The notes under the pieces: generated by a model
Told to the model about the DNA's origin: nothing
The model's database searches: none
What the model saw: only the letters and a program-made list of their open reading frames with translations
Shown here: piece by piece, positions 54,379-63,827 of the stretch
Numbering within the stretch: position 1 is the first letter of the stretch
How the letters are laid out: every line of letters begins with the position of its first letter
Position numbers and translations under genes: made by a program
DNA from: Septoria linicola
Lineage: Eukaryota > Ascomycota > Dothideomycetes > Mycosphaerellales > Mycosphaerellaceae
Reading direction: 5' to 3'
DNA length: 64,000 nucleotides
Assembly (NCBI GenBank): GCA_024114885.1
Contig: CP099428.1
Span: 1,116,001 to 1,180,000, forward strand

Positions 54379-55123
54379 TCACGATTGCGACTCCGGCACG
54401 CAGAATGCCTTGAACTCCTTCCAGGCCTTCTCCAGATCATCATTCACGATGATCTGATCATGCACGCCGGGAGTCTTTGAATACTCGATCTCCTTGGTAG
54501 CCTGCTTCAGGCGCTGCTGAATGGCCTCTTCCTTGTCTGTCTGTCGGCCTCGCAGCCGCTGCTCGAGGATTTCAACCGAAGGTGGTTGGAGGAACAGGTA
54601 GCGTGCATTGAGATCGGTCTTCTTCACTTGCTTGACGCCCTGTAATCATCGCATATCAGCCACAGGCCCTGCCAGACGCGAGCCTATGTTTTTTCGCCTG
54701 GAAATCGAGTCGTCCATCAAGCACTCACCTCCATCTCAATGTCCAGAATGCACGTCCGACCCTGTTCAGCGACATCCTTCACGGCCTGCACACTCGTGCC
54801 GTACGAGTTGCTGCCGAATTGTGCGTGCTCGATGAAGCCATTCTCGTCGATCTTCTTTTGGAAGTCGTGCCTTGACACATACCAGTAGTCCTTGCCGTGC
54901 TCCTCCCCCGCTCGTGGCCCTCTCGTGGTGTGAGAAACGGAAAGTGCGAAGCGGTCGGGGTACTCGGCGCGCAGACGTTTGATAAGCGTCGACTTGCCCG
55001 CACCAGAAGGGCCCGAAACGACAATGGGACGAGGTTTGGTGGTGGTGTCTGGGTGCATTCGTCAGGCTACGAGAGTGCAGGAGAGTGTAAATGGAGTGGA
55101 AGCAGGCTACCTGTGGGAGCCAT
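54379..55123 (-). CDS. GUK1: Guanylate kinase
   Basis: Three exons on the minus strand: 55123-55111 (13 nt, MAPT plus one base), 55048-54729 and 54639-54379, giving 197 residues. The P-loop is GPSGAGKST near residue 17; SVSHTTRGPRAGEEHGKDYWYVS holds the GMP-binding residues, FIEHAQFGSNSYGTS follows, and the lid/arginine region is LEQRLRGRQTDKEE. The enzyme converts GMP and ATP to GDP and ADP in the cytosol and is essential for guanine nucleotide supply. An alternative start at 55058 without the first intron would read MHPDTTTKP. The spliced start is preferred because its intron (62 bp, CTGAC branch, CCCAG) is sound and MAPT- is common in fungal Guk1. The 89-bp second intron has GTGAGT and TACAG ends. 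Confidence 0.9.
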
Positions 55124-55508
55124 GCTGCTGGCGATTGAACGGCGCACGAGAGACGGGGTGGTACGCGTGTGATGCGACAAGGCGTGTGTACAACTACACA
55201 GTCGATTTCTATTGATCAACATTCAACAACACGACGACTTGCATGTGAAATTGTGGGTTGCGGTTGCGGTAAGCTGGACGCAGCAAAGACTCGCCCACAG
55301 CGCCCTCATCACTCATAGCGAATCATACATCTCCTACCAGGACGGAAGCTAGCGGCTGCCTGCAGAGACAGACTGTGAGGCGACTCGAGTTCCTCTTTGG
55401 ACTTTCACTCCTTCCTCCATCCCACATCGCTCTCATCGAAGTGCGTACTTTTCATGTCAATCATGATGAATTCAATCGCTACATGTCAGCTCTACCTCTG
55501 ATCTCCAA
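55124..55508. other. Intergenic region upstream of guanylate kinase
   Basis: About 385 bp; guanylate kinase promoter and the 3' end of the next minus-strand gene. Nothing else seen. Confidence 0.45.
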
Positions 55509-56612
55509 TCACTGTAACAGCGGCGCCAACCGACTCTTCAAGAGCCACTCGCGATCAGCATCGATTCCAGCCCGCACGTACTGATGTCCCTCCTTTCTCC
55601 ATGACTCAGCATCCTCTCCCTCCTCAATGTCCCAAATAGAGCAAGGCATCAGCAATTCCCATATGCCTCCAATGAGTACAGCTACTCGACAGACAAACTT
55701 CAGGTCTACCAGTCGCTCCCCAGCGCGCTCACGATAGGCCGTCAAGAACGATTGCAGCAGACCCCTCTCGCTGCCATGCTGCGACTCCAGCACGATAGCC
55801 TCTGCTGCCCAAAGACGAACATCCCAGGCTGCATCGCCATACGACGCAACCTCCCAATCGACCACTGTCACTCGCGGCCGCTCAGCGCTCGGCCCTGGTC
55901 GCAATAGCGTATTCATCGGCCTGAAGTCCCATACAGCGAGCGTCTTCGTTACATCGGACCCGTGGTAGACGCTCCCTGCCTTCTCAATGTCCTCTTCCGT
56001 GAAGTGAGAATCTTTCGACAACTTCGCACAAAGGTTGTCCTCTTCATTCTTCATGACAGACTTGGCCGTTGCGCTGCTCCAATCCCGCACTTCAGCATCA
56101 TCGATACCAGCGAGATGGAGAGTAGCGATCCATCTGCCTAGTCGACTTCCAATGTCCTGGGCGTCCAGGTTTTTGTCGGCGATCAAGGCAGACCTCAGAT
56201 CAGTGTCACCTGCCCAGCTCATGATCACAGCTTGGTCGGTTTTGCTCACCATGCGAGGCACTTCTACAGAAGGCTCCTCGTAGCACACTCGCCTGACAAT
56301 CTTCGACTGCATGGCACGAGCCTCGGCCAGCATGCGATTGGGCTCCAACTCCAACGATGCTACGCTCTTGGCTGTCTCATCACCATACTTCAGTATGCAT
56401 ACCTCCGACGCTGCTCGACCTTGCGGCTTTGGTCTTGGTTCTGATCCATCTTTGGTCAAGCCTTCGATCTTCCAGATGTACGCCGAGGCTCCGCCTTGCA
56501 GTGGTGTGGCTTTCCTGCATTTGAGATTGTATTCATCGAGATATTCGTGGATGGATTTGTGCCAGGTTGGAGGCTGCTCAATGACCTCTGTCGAGATTTC
56601 GATGCTTCCCAT
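55509..56612 (-). CDS. APH-like kinase-fold protein lacking the canonical HGD loop
   Basis: Single exon, 367 residues. The fold resembles the aminoglycoside phosphotransferase/choline kinase-like superfamily (PF01636): PLQGGASAYIWKIEG as nucleotide loop, CILKYGDET with the ATP-site lysine, QAVIMSWAGDTDLRSAL, IGSRLGRWIATLHLAGI, then the catalytic loop and VVDWEVASYGDAAWDVRLWAAEAI, which holds the metal-binding Asp (DFG equivalent). The catalytic loop, HGDxxxxN in relatives, reads VWDFRPMNTLL here, keeping Asp and Asn but losing His-Gly. N-terminal WHKSIHEYLDEYNLKCRKATPLQGG resembles fungal proteins annotated as methylthioribose-kinase-like. The substrate is unknown; activity could be altered. 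Confidence 0.7.
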   Translation of the reverse strand: MGSIEISTEVIEQPPTWHKSIHEYLDEYNLKCRKATPLQGGASAYIWKIEGLTKDGSEPRPKPQGRAASEVCILKYGDETAKSVASLELEPNRMLAEARAMQSKIVRRVCYEEPSVEVPRMVSKTDQAVIMSWAGDTDLRSALIADKNLDAQDIGSRLGRWIATLHLAGIDDAEVRDWSSATAKSVMKNEEDNLCAKLSKDSHFTEEDIEKAGSVYHGSDVTKTLAVWDFRPMNTLLRPGPSAERPRVTVVDWEVASYGDAAWDVRLWAAEAIVLESQHGSERGLLQSFLTAYRERAGERLVDLKFVCRVAVLIGGIWELLMPCSIWDIEEGEDAESWRKEGHQYVRAGIDADREWLLKSRLAPLLQ

Positions 56613-57404
56613 GATTGCTGAATAGATTCGATGTGAGTATATGCAGTGGCGGATAGCGAGCGCTAACCTACGGCACGATCGAAGGCCATTTATTGCTCCC
56701 CATTATCGCTCTTGCACAAAACACATCATCGCCAAGGTGCAAGCCATGTATCGCTTGACGAGCTTAATCCGGAGCCAAGCCCAAAATGGCCATCACAAAT
56801 CTACCACATTCAGTAACTGCTCGTGTGCCATCGCTGGCGTTATGATAAAGGAGCCGCAAGGTTGGATCGGGTACGGTCTGAGACGGTAAAGCCTCTGTCC
56901 GTGGCAGCGAATCACGGCCATCATTTAAGCTTTGATGTGCCGGGTAGCAGCTTCGCAGATGATGATCTGTGTTTGCCTAAAGCAGTAACTAGTCGTGCCA
57001 CCCTCTCAATATCTCATCATTTGATCGGCAAAGTGCACACCATCGTTGACTTTTGGCTTTTGCCAGAGTCGGATCAACATACGCGCTGCTTCGTGCCAGC
57101 GTTCAATAGCGGCCAGCGCTGACGTACGAGGATGTTGACTGCAGCAGCTAGAGTATCAACACGCTCATCATGACCAACGATCTGTAAGAGACAGTCGAGA
57201 GTGAGCTGTTGCAGGGCAAGAGCGCCATCAGTTCTTCTTTCACCATACAGATGGCAAATATACGCGACTGCACCTCACTTTCCGTGCGCTTCACTGACCG
57301 CGCTGATACTCAATCCGCAAAGAGTGTGAGCACCCTCGATACCTGGGAAGTACACGCGAAAGAGCTCTGCCGCATGACGACTACCTTAATCAGTGTCAAA
57401 AACA
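56613..57404. other. Divergent intergenic region
   Basis: About 790 bp between the kinase-like gene and the MFS exporter. No gene supported; promoters of both are expected here. Confidence 0.45.
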
Positions 57405-58997
57405 ATGTCCGCACACCATCCCAGCACGAACAGCCGAGACACGCCCGAACAAGAGGACAAGGATCTTGAGAAGACTCCATACCATGCCAACACTCAAGAC
57501 AACATGAAGTCAGATACACAGCCGTCATCGGATAGCGAATCGACGGCAATCAGCAAGAGCAAAGAGAAAGACCTCGAGCATGGCGCGGAGGACCACAAAA
57601 CAACAACAGATCCAAATCTGATCGATTGGGACGAGAATGATCCTGCCAACCCTCTCAACTGGTCAACGGCCAAAGTATGGTGCAACCTGGGCATCATATC
57701 TTTCTTTCGCTTCCTTACACCTCTCGCTTCCTCCATGATGGCTCCAGTGACGAATCTGATTCTGGAAGACTTCAAAACAAATGATCAAACCATTGGCAGC
57801 TTCGTGGTGTCGATATACATTTTGGGTTATGCTTTAGGCCCAATGGTGCTCGCTCCTCTGTCAGAGATCTATGGGCGTCTACCCATATATCACATCAATA
57901 GCGCACTATTCGTTATCTGGAATATGGCCTGTGCATTGTCCCCAAACATCAATGCCCTGCTTGTCTTTCGACTGTTCGCCGGTCTTGCAGGCTCTTGTCC
58001 TGTGACCAACGGTAACGGATCGATAGCCGACTGTGTTCCCAGAGAAAAACGAGGCAAAGTCACTGCAATCTTCACAGCTGGACCTCTGCTGGGCCCAGTC
58101 TTTGGCCCAATCGTCGGGGGTTTCCTCGGCGAAGGCGCGGGCTGGCGATGGATCTTTTGGCTCCTAACAATCGTCTCTGGCGTCGGCACACTCATATCCT
58201 TCTGCCTCCAACACGAAACCTACGCTCCCATCCTCCTCGAGCGGCGCGTCCAAAAACTCAAACAAGAAACCGGCAACGAAAAGCTCCACCACAAACACTC
58301 CAACAACCTCACCAAACCCGAAATCTTCCGCCGCGCCATCGCCCGCCCTCTCACGATGCTCTTCACCTCGCCCATTGTGGCTCTCACGTCCGTCTACGCC
58401 GGCCTCGTCTACGGCTACACCTACCTCCTCTTCACCAGCTTCGAGCGCGCCTTTGAAAGCATCTACAACTTCAGCAACCGCCTCGTCGGACTCACATATC
58501 TCGGGTTCGGCATCGGCTGCGCGATCGGTCTCTACACCATCGGCGCACTTTCTGACCGTCTGGTAATGCACTACTCCAAAGGCACCGAGTGGAAACCCGA
58601 ATACCGCCTTCTTCCCCTCCTCCCAGGCTCTCTCATCGTACCTATCGGGCTGCTATGGTACGGCTGGTCAGCGGAAGCTCACACGCATTGGATCGTTCCA
58701 ATCATCGGCACTGCATTCGTTGGACTTGGCACGTTAGCGATATTCATGCCAGTACAATCGTACCTCATCGATGCTTTCACGCTCTATGCGTCTTCTGCTG
58801 CAGCGGCGAATACCATTTTCCGGTCTATGCTTGGAGCATTTTTACCACTGGCAGGACCTTCGTTGTATGCTGCGCTAGGACAGGGCTGGGGAAACACTTT
58901 GCTTGCGGGGATTGCGTTGGCGTTTACGCCGATGGCGTGGGTGATTTTTAGGTTTGGCGAGAGGATTAGGAAGGGGTATCCGGGGAGGGTGAAGTGA
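57405..58997 (+). CDS. MFS drug:H+ antiporter (DHA1-type)
   Basis: Single exon of 530 residues from the ATG at 57405. A hydrophilic N-tail of about 85 residues ends in the conserved WDENDPANPLNWS box that precedes TM1 in this family. Twelve membrane segments follow. APLSEIYGRLPIY is the family A-motif (usually GRRP), LFAGLAGSCPVTNGNGSIAD the B-motif region, and GPLLGPVFGPIVGGFLGEGAGWRWIFW the antiporter motif C. Members export drugs, toxins, polyamines or siderophore-type compounds at the plasma membrane using the proton gradient. No biosynthetic genes are adjacent, so a multidrug or polyamine role is as likely as a dedicated one. Confidence 0.88.
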   Translation: MSAHHPSTNSRDTPEQEDKDLEKTPYHANTQDNMKSDTQPSSDSESTAISKSKEKDLEHGAEDHKTTTDPNLIDWDENDPANPLNWSTAKVWCNLGIISFFRFLTPLASSMMAPVTNLILEDFKTNDQTIGSFVVSIYILGYALGPMVLAPLSEIYGRLPIYHINSALFVIWNMACALSPNINALLVFRLFAGLAGSCPVTNGNGSIADCVPREKRGKVTAIFTAGPLLGPVFGPIVGGFLGEGAGWRWIFWLLTIVSGVGTLISFCLQHETYAPILLERRVQKLKQETGNEKLHHKHSNNLTKPEIFRRAIARPLTMLFTSPIVALTSVYAGLVYGYTYLLFTSFERAFESIYNFSNRLVGLTYLGFGIGCAIGLYTIGALSDRLVMHYSKGTEWKPEYRLLPLLPGSLIVPIGLLWYGWSAEAHTHWIVPIIGTAFVGLGTLAIFMPVQSYLIDAFTLYASSAAAANTIFRSMLGAFLPLAGPSLYAALGQGWGNTLLAGIALAFTPMAWVIFRFGERIRKGYPGRVK

Positions 58998-60290
58998 TGA
59001 GCCGGAGCAGTGGGGTTTGATGATGGGGAAATCGAATGCTGGACTGCGAGGAGTTATACGCGACTTGCGCGCTTGGCAGCCTGATGTTGGTCTACGAAAC
59101 CAGTGACGAAAAATTCAGCACTGTCACAGCCGCGTACCCACGGTCACTGTCAGCCTGATCACGCTGCACGCACCTAGCTGGCGTTCCATTGGATGATCGA
59201 GCGAACTCCGCACTGCTTCCGAAGTTCTTCGTTGGCATTAGAGCTTGATCGTGGGGGCTTTCGCTCTTCAATCAAAGACGACATGCCGGTTGTCCAGAAA
59301 TACCCAACGCGCTGACTCCTGGCCGCGCATCTCCAGTACAGCGATACCAAGCTCCTCCATGTAGGGGCTTGATGCAGTGAAGGAGAAGGAAGTCGGGGAA
59401 GAGGGTGGGAGAAGGGGACGGACTGTGAAGCTTACTGCGCCGCCGACGAGGGGTGATGCTGTGAGATTCAAGAGCGGAAGGGGATGGGGAGCATGGTGAG
59501 GAGGTCTAAGTGAGAGGGAAGCAAGGATTGAAGGAAGGAGTGATATGTGTATGGTGAGGATGTGACCTTGTTACGCTGCTTTACACATGAAGTGATAGAG
59601 ATTAGCACGTCGTAAGACACGGGTTCATTCATGCCTGACTATCGCCGAGCACACGACCTCTCAAGATCTACAGTCTTCTGTAGGCAGTTGCTCGCTCTCC
59701 TCAGCAGCGGTACCACAAGTGCCTCAAGCATTTGTTTTGCAGCTCCAGCTACACTTGCCTTGCTTTTGCCTGTTAAGCTGGGATTATAAGGTACATGTCG
59801 TCAGCAATACAATTTGCGGACAACACAGCCCAGATCTCATGGTAGACCTTACTTTCATGCTGACACAACGAATTCTAAGCACAATGGCTCAGTCAGTAAG
59901 TCGCAGCTCTCTTATCTGTGCATGAATCAGACACTTGCACTCACACGGCTAAGCCCTCCATTAAGCCTAAGCCGAGCGGAGTATCTTGAGTGTGCTAGGC
60001 TAGTGTGCCTTGGGTGATTGTTTTTGCTACCAGAAACGTCTATTGTCATGTCCCTTTTTGCTTTTGGCGAGCTGCTGATGATCAAGACGACAAACGGGAT
60101 CGAGAGAGAACAGTCTGCGAGCGCGACTCGACGAGAAGATTGTGAAGGGGAAGAGACGCATGTGAATCAGAAGTTGCGGAGCTACACATGTCACGACTTA
60201 CTTGCACAATGGCTGTTCAGCGGTGGGGAGATACTGTCAAACAGTCCTTGAAGTATAGTAACAGGACTCCATCAATGGTTACTCGCGCCC
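58998..60290. other. Intergenic region with one doubtful minus frame
   Basis: 1.3 kb. A minus frame at 59268-59471 reads SFTVRPLLPPSSPTSF, then YMEELGIAVLEMRGQ and ARWVFLDNRHVVFD before a stop. It looks mildly coding and might be the last exon of a small gene beginning near 59500, but no start or donor could be fixed. The rest shows nothing. Confidence 0.35.
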
Positions 60291-61424
60291 TCAACTATCC
60301 TCCCTCTCCCTCTCCCTCCCCTCCCTCCCCTTCCCCTTCTTTCCCCTCTTCCCAAAAAACTCTAACCCACCCCCCGGCATCCCCACCAAATCCTCGACCT
60401 CGCCTCTCCTCCACATCCTCCCCGTCTCCAACGCCAACTCACTCGGGCTCTTCCCCAACCTCCTCAGCATAGCCGCCCTTCCCTGCGCCTGCCCTCCCCA
60501 CCGCAATCTCTCATGCTCCGCATCTCGGATTTTCTCATGAAGAGTGGGCTTTTGGATGGGGCGGTCGAGCGCGCGGTCTTCGCTGTAGGGAGATGTGAAG
60601 CGCGAGGTAGGTGGAGAGAAGGATACGGTTGCTGTGGTGGACCAGAGGGAGGAGTTTGAGTGAGGGCGGCGGCGGCGGGAGGTTGAAGGGATGGGGATTG
60701 GGCGGGTTGGGGAGGTGGGGGAGAGGGTAGGGATGGGAGGGGGATTGCGGGAGGGAGGAGCGGGAGCTGGAGGGGAGTGGCGGCGTGGGGATGTGCGATG
60801 CTGTGATGTTTTGGGCGAGGTTCTTGATTTCGTGATGCGGTGTGTTGTGGCTTGCCAGTTGAGAGAGTCTTTTCGTGGTGGAGGGAACTTTGCTGGGCGG
60901 GAAGGTGTGTCATCTGTTTGATCCTTGGGACGTTGTGGACGAGAAGAAGGAGGATAGCCATCGTCGAGAAATTCTTCTGGCAGAGTCTGCCACGACTTGG
61001 GAATACCAGGAGCAGCATGAGTCTTCTTGACCAAATCTGACATCAGCTTGGGAGTTGAGAAGGTAGTTGGCTTTCCGGTGAATGGATTCATCACAGTCTT
61101 GAGACTTTCTTGTCGGACTTTGCCCTTCCACGATCCGTCAGATTGTTGAGACTCTCTTGTGACAGTCGCCGTAATTTCACCTGGTCTGTCAGAGTCCATC
61201 TCGAACTTGGCAGTGATTCTTGCTTTGGGACTGCTTGTTGGGCGATCGTCTCCGTAAGCTGTTGGTCTCGGCCTCTCGTCGTCACTTCCTTCATCGCTTT
61301 CACTTTCAGCAACCATTTCCTTTCGAAACGCTGCCATCGCTTCGTGAAGCATGAGGCCAGCCGCAGAGGTCGGCGGCGACCGTCGACGCTTGTCCTTGGA
61401 GATACCTGAGCTTCTGCCCGTCAT
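60291..61424 (-). CDS. Hypothetical disordered protein with basic tail
   Basis: Single exon, 377 residues from the ATG at 61424. The N-half is charged and contains a possible conserved block, SLKTVMNPFTGKPTTFSTPKL, and PKSWQTLPEEFLDDGYPPSSRPQRPKDQ. The centre is Pro/Ser/Arg low complexity. The C-terminal part is a better-defined helix: PTLHEKIRDAEHERLRWGGQAQGRAAMLRRLGKSPSELALE, ending in the basic GKRGKKGKGREGRERE. The last 20 codons coincide with a nearly pure purine/pyrimidine DNA tract at 60299-60350. The family is not recognised. The gene is divergent to the next one across 390 bp. Confidence 0.65.
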   Translation of the reverse strand: MTGRSSGISKDKRRRSPPTSAAGLMLHEAMAAFRKEMVAESESDEGSDDERPRPTAYGDDRPTSSPKARITAKFEMDSDRPGEITATVTRESQQSDGSWKGKVRQESLKTVMNPFTGKPTTFSTPKLMSDLVKKTHAAPGIPKSWQTLPEEFLDDGYPPSSRPQRPKDQTDDTPSRPAKFPPPRKDSLNWQATTHRITKSRTSPKTSQHRTSPRRHSPPAPAPPSRNPPPIPTLSPTSPTRPIPIPSTSRRRRPHSNSSLWSTTATVSFSPPTSRFTSPYSEDRALDRPIQKPTLHEKIRDAEHERLRWGGQAQGRAAMLRRLGKSPSELALETGRMWRRGEVEDLVGMPGGGLEFFGKRGKKGKGREGREREREDS

Positions 61425-61814
61425 CTTGGCGAAGAGTGGTAAATTGCTTCACTTCTGCACAGGGTGCTTCGAGCTCCCAGCTCGGCATAGGACATCGCAC
61501 AACCAACAATCTACACCCACTCCAATTCCTCTCTTTGTCTTCGCCGGATTGGGAAGCATGATGTTCGAACGTCCGTCGTATCCCCAATCCTCCTTCACCA
61601 TGTCCAAAATTTCCGCATCCGGCGAATGTCGACTCCATCTCAACAATGAACGACGACGTCTTTGTGCAGTCTCAGACACATTCGTACACCCCAAAGCCAT
61701 CTCCCACAATGCTTTCTGATCATCTTCGCCGCACACATTGCTGCTGCGAAGTCTTGTCACTTTTGCTGTAATTTGCCTCTTTTCCACAACTCTTGTGATA
61801 TCTGATCGCCAACC
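61425..61814. other. Divergent promoter region
   Basis: 390 bp between two divergently transcribed hypothetical genes. A minus frame crossing it (61449-61760, containing ILDMVKEDWGYDGRSN) is open but has no recognisable domain and overlaps the expected promoters, so I do not annotate it. Confidence 0.4.
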
Positions 61815-63827
61815 ATGGCTCCTCCAGACGACAACGGTAAAGGCAAGCAGAAAGCCACAGACTACGACTCCGAAGAAGGTCTCGTTGAAGAAAGTGGTCG
61901 GCCATTGCTATTCACAAGAGCTCACAACCGGCTGATCGAGCGCGAGAACAACCTCCCTCGAGGCGCACTCAATCAGGCCTATCGTGAAGCCTTTGGCGAT
62001 CAAGTGCCCGACGTGATCCATGAGTTCCTCGAGCAGCGCAGACGTGAGCAGGAGCTTGAGCTGTTCACAAGGTTCAACGCCGGAACAGGCACAACCAGGA
62101 CTTCTCCAAGACGTATTCCACGTGCTGCTCCAGGTGGCTCTCCATCCAGACGCAGGACTTCAGCTGAGCGCCTGGCCGAAGCAAATGCCAGTTCCATTCG
62201 CAGGACATCAACTAGTCCTTCTCGAGCTCAGCAGGAGATTCGTCAGCCTGTCAATCAGGTGCAGCGGGGTGGTCGGCCGGACTCAAGTCGTCCTCGCGCT
62301 CACACTACTGCTATTGGCGAGAGTTTCCGTCGCGCAACAGAGCAGCGACTTGGGGTGGCCAGCAGCTCGTCGATCTTCGGCACACCACGAGCGGCGAGCG
62401 GAGGCATTGTTCCGTCGCTGAGCATCTACAGCTCTCCCGAGCAGCGTCGCGCAGCTGCAGCTGCTCTACACCGCAGCAACAGCCGTTCACCAGCGAAGAG
62501 TGCCGGTTCAGCAGGCGCGAAGCCCACGTCGCAGGCTCGGCCGCCACCTCTCTCAGAGGATCCGCTTGAGGATCCTGACGTGTCGGAAGAGGACGATGTC
62601 GAAGATCTTGATGTGCTCACGAAGGATGGCCGCAGAGCTCGCAACACCAATGCCCGACTGTACGCACGGCATCAGGCCATTGTCGAGGAAGAAGAGGACT
62701 CCGACGATCTCTCGGACGATGTAGAGGAAGACGAAGTCCCCGTCGTCCGCCAATACAGACGTGCCAAGTACGGCGACAGCTCTCCAACTCCAACCTTCGG
62801 TGCCTCCCGATCTCCATCAGTCTGGTCGTACGACAGCGCGTACACTTATCCAGACCGTGAGCGTGTGCAGTACGCACGCCCATTCTCCCAGCAAACAGCC
62901 TACCGGCGTGAAGATGACGGTTACCGCCCTGGTCCGCCTGCACGAAGTCAGACAAAGAATGTCAGAACTGCTGGCTATGATGTCAATGAGGAGAACTGGC
63001 CTGAGCGCCCTCAAGAGTTCAAGAAGTCCAAGTTCGTTGAAGACTTCGATGCACCAAGACCAGTCTCTGCACGTAGTCCATTGTTCGGCAATGCGCCTCG
63101 TACAGACACGAATTCCACGAAGCGCAACTGGTTCGGAGGGCTGTTTGGTAGCAAGGCTCCAGCTTCTCGTGAGCCCATCTCTACCAGCAATGGTCGCGAT
63201 GGAGGCTTGTTCGGCGACAGACCTGCCACGCCAGCTCCGATCTCACCACCAGGTGGAGGTGTCTTCGACAGCACACGCAAGTCAGGTAGCAGCTTTGGCT
63301 CAAACTACGGTGCCGGTGACGGACTCGGCGACCTGGATGATGAGACCATTGAGGCTATCCGTCTCGCTCGTCGCGCCGCTGCCGGTAGAAGAGCTGATGT
63401 GAGTTCTGGTCGCCGAGGAAAGTATGGCCTGTCCTGCTTCACTTCGTCCTCATCGTCGAAGAAGGACAAAGAGAAAAACAAGTCATCCGGCTCGAGCCGT
63501 CCTGTCCCCAGCCCAGACTATGCACCTCGCTATGCCTCTGGGCGCAACAACTTTGGTGGACATGCGCAGGTCAATGGCGTCAACCGCAACATTCCGAAGC
63601 GCTCCAACGCTATTCGTGACCCTTACCGCAACGCTGGTGCGCAAGGCGTTGCTGGCGTGAGCGGTGTGCACCGTGTTCCTCGTGTCGAAACTCGTCGTGC
63701 TGGCACCGGACGCCCGCAGTACTTCGCGCCCAATCCAGAGTTGAGGCAACCAAACAAGAATCACAGACAAGTTCCAACTACCGGGCAGTGGATGTCGGGC
63801 AAGTACGGCCAAAGTCGCAGATACTGA
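61815..63827 (+). CDS. Large disordered hypothetical protein with FG-like motifs
   Basis: Single open frame of 670 residues from the ATG at 61815. Residues 1-90 contain the only ordered-looking part (RPLLFTRAHNRLIERENNLPRGALNQAYREAFGDQVPDVIHEFLEQRRREQELELF). The remainder is Ser/Arg/Pro/Gly-rich, with an acidic belt near 245-300 (EDPDVSEEDDVEDLDVL; EEEEDSDDLSDDVEEDE) and scattered FG dipeptides (SIFGTP, TFGAS, LFGNAP, LFGSKAP, LFGDRP, SFGSN). FG-dispersed, Ser/Arg-rich proteins include nucleoporins and chromatin-associated factors, but the motif density is too low to claim either. A Cys at position 540 (GLSCFTSSSSSKKDKEK) is the only one in the tail. No introns are evident. Confidence 0.75.
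   Translation: MAPPDDNGKGKQKATDYDSEEGLVEESGRPLLFTRAHNRLIERENNLPRGALNQAYREAFGDQVPDVIHEFLEQRRREQELELFTRFNAGTGTTRTSPRRIPRAAPGGSPSRRRTSAERLAEANASSIRRTSTSPSRAQQEIRQPVNQVQRGGRPDSSRPRAHTTAIGESFRRATEQRLGVASSSSIFGTPRAASGGIVPSLSIYSSPEQRRAAAAALHRSNSRSPAKSAGSAGAKPTSQARPPPLSEDPLEDPDVSEEDDVEDLDVLTKDGRRARNTNARLYARHQAIVEEEEDSDDLSDDVEEDEVPVVRQYRRAKYGDSSPTPTFGASRSPSVWSYDSAYTYPDRERVQYARPFSQQTAYRREDDGYRPGPPARSQTKNVRTAGYDVNEENWPERPQEFKKSKFVEDFDAPRPVSARSPLFGNAPRTDTNSTKRNWFGGLFGSKAPASREPISTSNGRDGGLFGDRPATPAPISPPGGGVFDSTRKSGSSFGSNYGAGDGLGDLDDETIEAIRLARRAAAGRRADVSSGRRGKYGLSCFTSSSSSKKDKEKNKSSGSSRPVPSPDYAPRYASGRNNFGGHAQVNGVNRNIPKRSNAIRDPYRNAGAQGVAGVSGVHRVPRVETRRAGTGRPQYFAPNPELRQPNKNHRQVPTTGQWMSGKYGQSRRY

Noticed and set aside
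58164..58571. Minus-strand acidic frame inside the MFS exporter
   Set aside because: Shadow of the exporter reading frame; the Glu/Val/Gly-rich composition is the complement of its codons.
61449..61787. Minus-strand frame with DWGYDGRSN-type sequence between the last two genes
   Set aside because: No recognised domain, overlaps the divergent promoter, and no splice into the neighbouring gene could be found. Kept as a remote possibility only.
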